Below, piece by piece: positions 14,014 through 16,936 of a stretch of 16,936 nt of DNA (position 1 is the first letter of the stretch; each line of letters starts with the position of its first letter). The position numbers were made by a program, and so were the translations under genes. The stretch comes from JANLUX01 sp031409815 (GTDB lineage: Bacteria > Bacteroidota > Bacteroidia > AKYH767-A > OLB10). The stretch is from NCBI GenBank assembly GCA_031409815.1, contig JANNXV010000028.1:1-16936 (forward strand), in the 5' to 3' direction. Below the pieces are notes generated by a model, which worked only from the letters and a program-made list of their open reading frames with translations, did not search any database and was not told the origin of the DNA.

Positions 14014-14823
14014 TTAAACGGCTTCAAGTTCAGTATTAATCATCAACATAATATCGTCAACACCCAATACAAAACGCTCAAATGCATCCGGTATGCGATC
14101 AAGCGAATTTTGTACGCGAGCATTTTCATTGATTTCGAAAATAAGTTTTGTTAACTGGTCGTCACCAAGAAGTTTAATGGTTGATTTTAGTTTATGAGAT
14201 ATTTGAAATGTAGCCTCCCAATCGTTTTTTAGAATTGCCTTCTTCATTTGGTTAATAGCTTCGGGCACTTGTTTGTGCAACATTTTCATTAAGCCTAATG
14301 CATCTTGGCTGCTATTATTAAACAATGCATAAATATGCATAATAGGAGTTGCATTTTTTGCAACAGGTTTCGAAAAATCTTTTACAAAAATGCCTTTTCT
14401 TATCGCAACATGCTTTAACAATACATCAGATAATTCCTGTGGAATATAGGGCTTGATCAAGTAATCATTCATTCCCAACTTTAACGCTTTTTCTTTATCA
14501 GACGCATCACCATTAGCAGTTAGTGCAATTATTATGATTTCATTTTCCGGTGCCGGTAGTTTTCTGATTGCCTCACATAGTTCGTAACCGGACATTCCGG
14601 GCATTTCTACATCTGTTAACAAAACATCAAAATGCTGCGATTTTATTTTCTCTAAAGCTTTAAGGCCATCGTTTACCACTTCTACTCGAGAAACACCTAA
14701 TTGAGCAAGAATGCGTTTGCCAAGAAATTGATTTATTTTATTGTCGTCAGCCAAAAGCACTAGCAAATCTTTTTCGAGAAGGCTATTGTTTTGGGATGAT
14801 TGCTGATGATTGAGCGGTTTCAT
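14014..14823 (-). CDS. Receiver-Hpt phosphorelay protein
   Basis: The 269-residue cytosolic protein joins a receiver domain (about 20-138) to a histidine phosphotransfer domain (about 165-265). The receiver is complete: acidic pair D26-D27, phosphoacceptor D71 in LLTDVEMPGMSG, T102 in ALTANG, and K124 in LIKPY. The Hpt helix carries the phosphorylatable H210 in QISHKLKSTIKLLG. REC plus Hpt is the C-terminal part of many hybrid kinases, here as a free protein with no kinase or DNA-binding domain, so it probably relays phosphate between a hybrid kinase and a distant regulator. It lies 27 bases after the type IX-secreted protein gene, perhaps in the same transcript. Start ATG 14823, which leaves a 20-residue polar N-terminus. 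Confidence 0.92.
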   Translation of the reverse strand: MKPLNHQQSSQNNSLLEKDLLVLLADDNKINQFLGKRILAQLGVSRVEVVNDGLKALEKIKSQHFDVLLTDVEMPGMSGYELCEAIRKLPAPENEIIIIALTANGDASDKEKALKLGMNDYLIKPYIPQELSDVLLKHVAIRKGIFVKDFSKPVAKNATPIMHIYALFNNSSQDALGLMKMLHKQVPEAINQMKKAILKNDWEATFQISHKLKSTIKLLGDDQLTKLIFEINENARVQNSLDRIPDAFERFVLGVDDIMLMINTELEAV

Positions 14824-14850
14824 AAATGCTGAACGAAGATAGAAATGTTT

Positions 14851-16509
14851 TTACCTTATTAACATAAAGGTTTTGATATACTTACCCTTGGTTTTTTCTC
14901 CTTCCTCATCAAAACCGCCATAGTATAAACGGTAGGTATAAATCCCTGTAGGCATCTCATTACCATTGTATCTGCCATCCCAACCTTGTGAAGGGTCGCC
15001 AGATGAAAACAACAATTGGCCCCATCTTGAATACACTTGTAAGGAGTACTGAGTAAGATTATTAACCGATGGAAGAAAGACATCATTTAGTCCATCGCCA
15101 TCAGGCGTAAAGGCGGAAGGAATAAATATTTGAGGTATACAAATCTCTAATACTTCAAAACCCGCTCTTCGTTTACAACCGTTAGCTCTTGTTGCGGTTA
15201 CCTGGTAATAGGCAGCTGTTAATACTTTAACAATTTGAGTGGTATCACCATAAGGAATCCATTTGTAAGCTATCGAATTACTACCCGCATCCAGATACAA
15301 AGTATCATTATCAAAAAAACAAAAAGTTGAATCTAACCCTAAATCAATGGCTGGGTTTGGAAGTAAGGTATGAAAAATAATTGTATCATAAACTCCACAA
15401 CCTAAATTGTCTACAATTACCCAATAAGTACCAGTATCGGTTGCCAAAGTGGTTGATGTGGTGTCGCCCGTACTCCAGGTGTAAAATATTGCATCAGGCG
15501 CAAAGGCATTTAACACAACTGTATCTGCTTCACAAAAGGTGGTATCAACACCCAGATTTACGAATGGAGGATTTACTACATAAACAGTAATGCTGTCAAT
15601 CTTTGTTTGTCCGTTTAAATAATAAGTGGTGGTTGAACCGGGTGAAGCAAAAAAATCAATACCGGTGCCAATAGAAACATTAGGATTTGATTCTTCGCTC
15701 CAAAAAAAAGGAACATTGCAATTTGCCGTTAGTATGGTGGTTTGATTTGGACAAATCACGGTATCTTCCGTAGTAATTGCTACCGTTTCGCTCAATGGTT
15801 TTACTTCCACATTGTCGATATAATAATAAACTCGCCCATTTGGATTTGCACAGGTCGGGTTTGGATTTCCTAAATCTTGTAATGTTAACAATGGACTACT
15901 AATGGGTCTAAAAACCCCAATTGTTATGTAGTTTTCACCACCTGTAGCAGCGTAAACTGTTGGAGTAAAAATTATATGGGTCCAGTTGGCGGTATCCGTT
16001 ACAACGGTAGTATATTCAAATTGAACTGGAAAATTCATTAATCCGGTACCTGTTTGGGAAAACGCTCCATTACTCAGTAGAACCCCTATTCGATTGCAGG
16101 CGTATTGACTACTGTCGGAACGCATAATATCCATTTCTACCCGATACACATCACCGAGCTGCATCGGTATCAATAAAGGAATTTGAAGATATTCATAGTA
16201 GTTATTGATAAAATCAATGCTGATTCCTGCATATCCATTACTTCCTGCTAATGCAGGCGCATAACCTCCAAAATTCAAGGGTATACCCACATTATCACAC
16301 GGGGCTAATGCACCACCCGCTGCCGAACTAAACAAATCAGGAGTTCCTCCACCAGCTGAGGTCCAAGGCGAAGCAAGAATTATTTGTCCTTCGCCCGTTA
16401 CAGGTGATGAAAGTGTTTCGAAACCAGGGTTAGGTACAAGGTTTTGCGAAAAGCACCAATGATAACTCAGCAAAATTGCTACCGTGCTGAGTAAAATGTT
16501 TTTTTTCAT
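14851..16509 (-). CDS. Type IX-secreted surface protein with gliding-type C-terminal domain
   Basis: The 552-residue protein begins with a signal peptide (MKKNILLSTVAILLSYH, cleavage near CFSQ, residue 21). The N-terminal domain (about 22-236) starts NLVPNPGFE, the usual opening of galactose-binding/CBM-like jelly-roll domains. Three Ig/PKD-like repeats follow (about 240-455), each with a pattern like DTTFC-x-D-T-x-L and WSTGDTT. The last about 95 residues form the gliding-motility-associated C-terminal (CHU_C/TIGR04131) domain with FTPDGDGLNDVF at 467-478, WGQLLF and GWDGRYNG-x4-TGIY. That domain marks type B cargo of the type IX secretion system, exported and attached to or released from the outer membrane. 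Ligand unknown; adhesion or glycan binding is a reasonable inference. It starts five bases after the OmpA-like gene. Confidence 0.93.
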   Translation of the reverse strand: MKKNILLSTVAILLSYHWCFSQNLVPNPGFETLSSPVTGEGQIILASPWTSAGGGTPDLFSSAAGGALAPCDNVGIPLNFGGYAPALAGSNGYAGISIDFINNYYEYLQIPLLIPMQLGDVYRVEMDIMRSDSSQYACNRIGVLLSNGAFSQTGTGLMNFPVQFEYTTVVTDTANWTHIIFTPTVYAATGGENYITIGVFRPISSPLLTLQDLGNPNPTCANPNGRVYYYIDNVEVKPLSETVAITTEDTVICPNQTTILTANCNVPFFWSEESNPNVSIGTGIDFFASPGSTTTYYLNGQTKIDSITVYVVNPPFVNLGVDTTFCEADTVVLNAFAPDAIFYTWSTGDTTSTTLATDTGTYWVIVDNLGCGVYDTIIFHTLLPNPAIDLGLDSTFCFFDNDTLYLDAGSNSIAYKWIPYGDTTQIVKVLTAAYYQVTATRANGCKRRAGFEVLEICIPQIFIPSAFTPDGDGLNDVFLPSVNNLTQYSLQVYSRWGQLLFSSGDPSQGWDGRYNGNEMPTGIYTYRLYYGGFDEEGEKTKGKYIKTFMLIR

Positions 16510-16514
16510 TCTGG

Positions 16515-16936
16515 TTACTTTCCTTTCTTTATATTGATGTTTGTTACTTCAATTTTTCTTTCCAACGCAGCTTCTGGATTAAACACTGAGTTTGCCTTGT
16601 CATCAGCACGATCGCTAACAGAAGCCGGTGCAAGATTTTCGCCTTCAGCTAGTTCAATGATGCTTAGTTGTTTGTTCGTCATAAACGGACTTAATGCGCC
16701 ACTGTTCCAATGCTTCCAATAATTAGTTAAACTATTGATTCTTCGGTACGACAAAATTACGTTATACTGCGATTCAGCCAAAGGACTAGCTGTGCCTTTA
16801 ATGGTAAGTTCCAGAGTGTCACCCTGGTTTAGTGAAGCATATAGTCTTTCAGAGAACGTTTCGAGTCGATTAAAATTATATTGCAACGAGGAAGAAAAGA
16901 AATTTTCTATCACGGATTGGGCGTCCTCTTTAGTAT
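16515..16936 (-). CDS. C-terminal part of an OmpA-like envelope protein, partial
   Basis: The frame is open from the stop at 16515 to the window edge. The GTG at 16913 is not the start, since codons for TKEDAQS continue upstream. About 140 residues are visible. The segment YASLNQGDTLELTIKGTASP, then SQYNVILSYRRINSLTNY and, near the end, NSVFNPEAALERKIEV corresponds to the peptidoglycan-binding OmpA C-terminal fold as found in large Bacteroidota envelope proteins (KGYASPL-x3-YN-x2-LS-x-RRI-x-SL). The rest, perhaps with a PD40/WD40 or beta-barrel part, lies outside. The gene directly precedes the type IX cargo gene with a five-base gap, so the two are likely co-expressed. Confidence 0.75.
   Translation of the reverse strand, partial: TKEDAQSVIENFFSSSLQYNFNRLETFSERLYASLNQGDTLELTIKGTASPLAESQYNVILSYRRINSLTNYWKHWNSGALSPFMTNKQLSIIELAEGENLAPASVSDRADDKANSVFNPEAALERKIEVTNINIKKGK

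Noticed and set aside
1..16936. CRISPR arrays, IS elements, integrase sites, phage genes or a defence island
   Set aside because: No spaced direct repeats, transposase, integrase or att-like duplications were seen; the Cas4-like nuclease stands without any cas partner.

Overview
The window looks like an AT-rich chromosomal segment of a member of the Bacteroidota. Five things support this. One gene ends in the gliding-motility/type IX secretion (type B) sorting domain. The rpsF-rpsR-rplI cluster has no ssb between rpsF and rpsR. Several promoters fit the Bacteroidota consensus (TTTG, about 20 bases, TAnnTTTGC). Shine-Dalgarno sequences are almost absent. The KdsC-UbiA-Maf order is also common in the phylum. 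The EF-P sequence type suggests a Chitinophagia/Saprospiria-like lineage, but I cannot fix the genus.

Layout. Positions 1-2165 (+) hold the 3' end of an SDR/FabG-type reductase, uracil phosphoribosyltransferase (upp), an unrecognised small membrane protein, and a YjjG-like pyrimidine nucleotidase whose start overlaps the membrane gene's stop. A strong bidirectional terminator (2187-2222) separates this block from a convergent gene for a small secreted Cys/Lys-rich protein. That gene is divergent from a MacB/FtsX-type ABC permease (2674-3906). About 1.4 kb follows without an intact gene. It contains a promoter-like box inside a palindrome, a G-rich tract and a strong terminator (4033-4114, possibly a very short RNA), and then a heavily decayed LuxR/NarL-type response regulator on the minus strand (4384-4860).

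Positions 5306-6548 form the ribosomal operon rpsF-rpsR-rplI (bS6, bS18, bL9) with its own promoter and terminator. efp follows; its functional loop carries Asn where most EF-Ps have a modified Lys or Arg. A GT87-like membrane glycosyltransferase comes next, with a terminator-like hairpin inside its first codons, and it ends in a 15-base tail-to-tail overlap with the opposing operon.

Positions 8363-13963 (-) form a tight six-gene run, in transcription order: a stand-alone PD-(D/E)XK nuclease with a Cas4-like four-Cys set, an LTA-synthase-like membrane phosphotransferase, a KdsC-type phosphatase, a UbiA prenyltransferase, a Maf nucleotide pyrophosphatase and an EamA transporter. Most of these act on the envelope or on lipids. 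Upstream and on the same strand lie a REC-Hpt phosphorelay protein, a type IX-secreted Ig-like/CHU_C protein, and the C-terminal part of an OmpA-like protein that runs off the window. No tRNA, rRNA, CRISPR array, IS element or phage gene is visible. The most noteworthy signals are the Shine-Dalgarno sequences confined to rpsR and rplI, the Asn-tip EF-P, the 4033-4114 element, the response-regulator pseudogene, and the nuclease placed at the head of an envelope operon.
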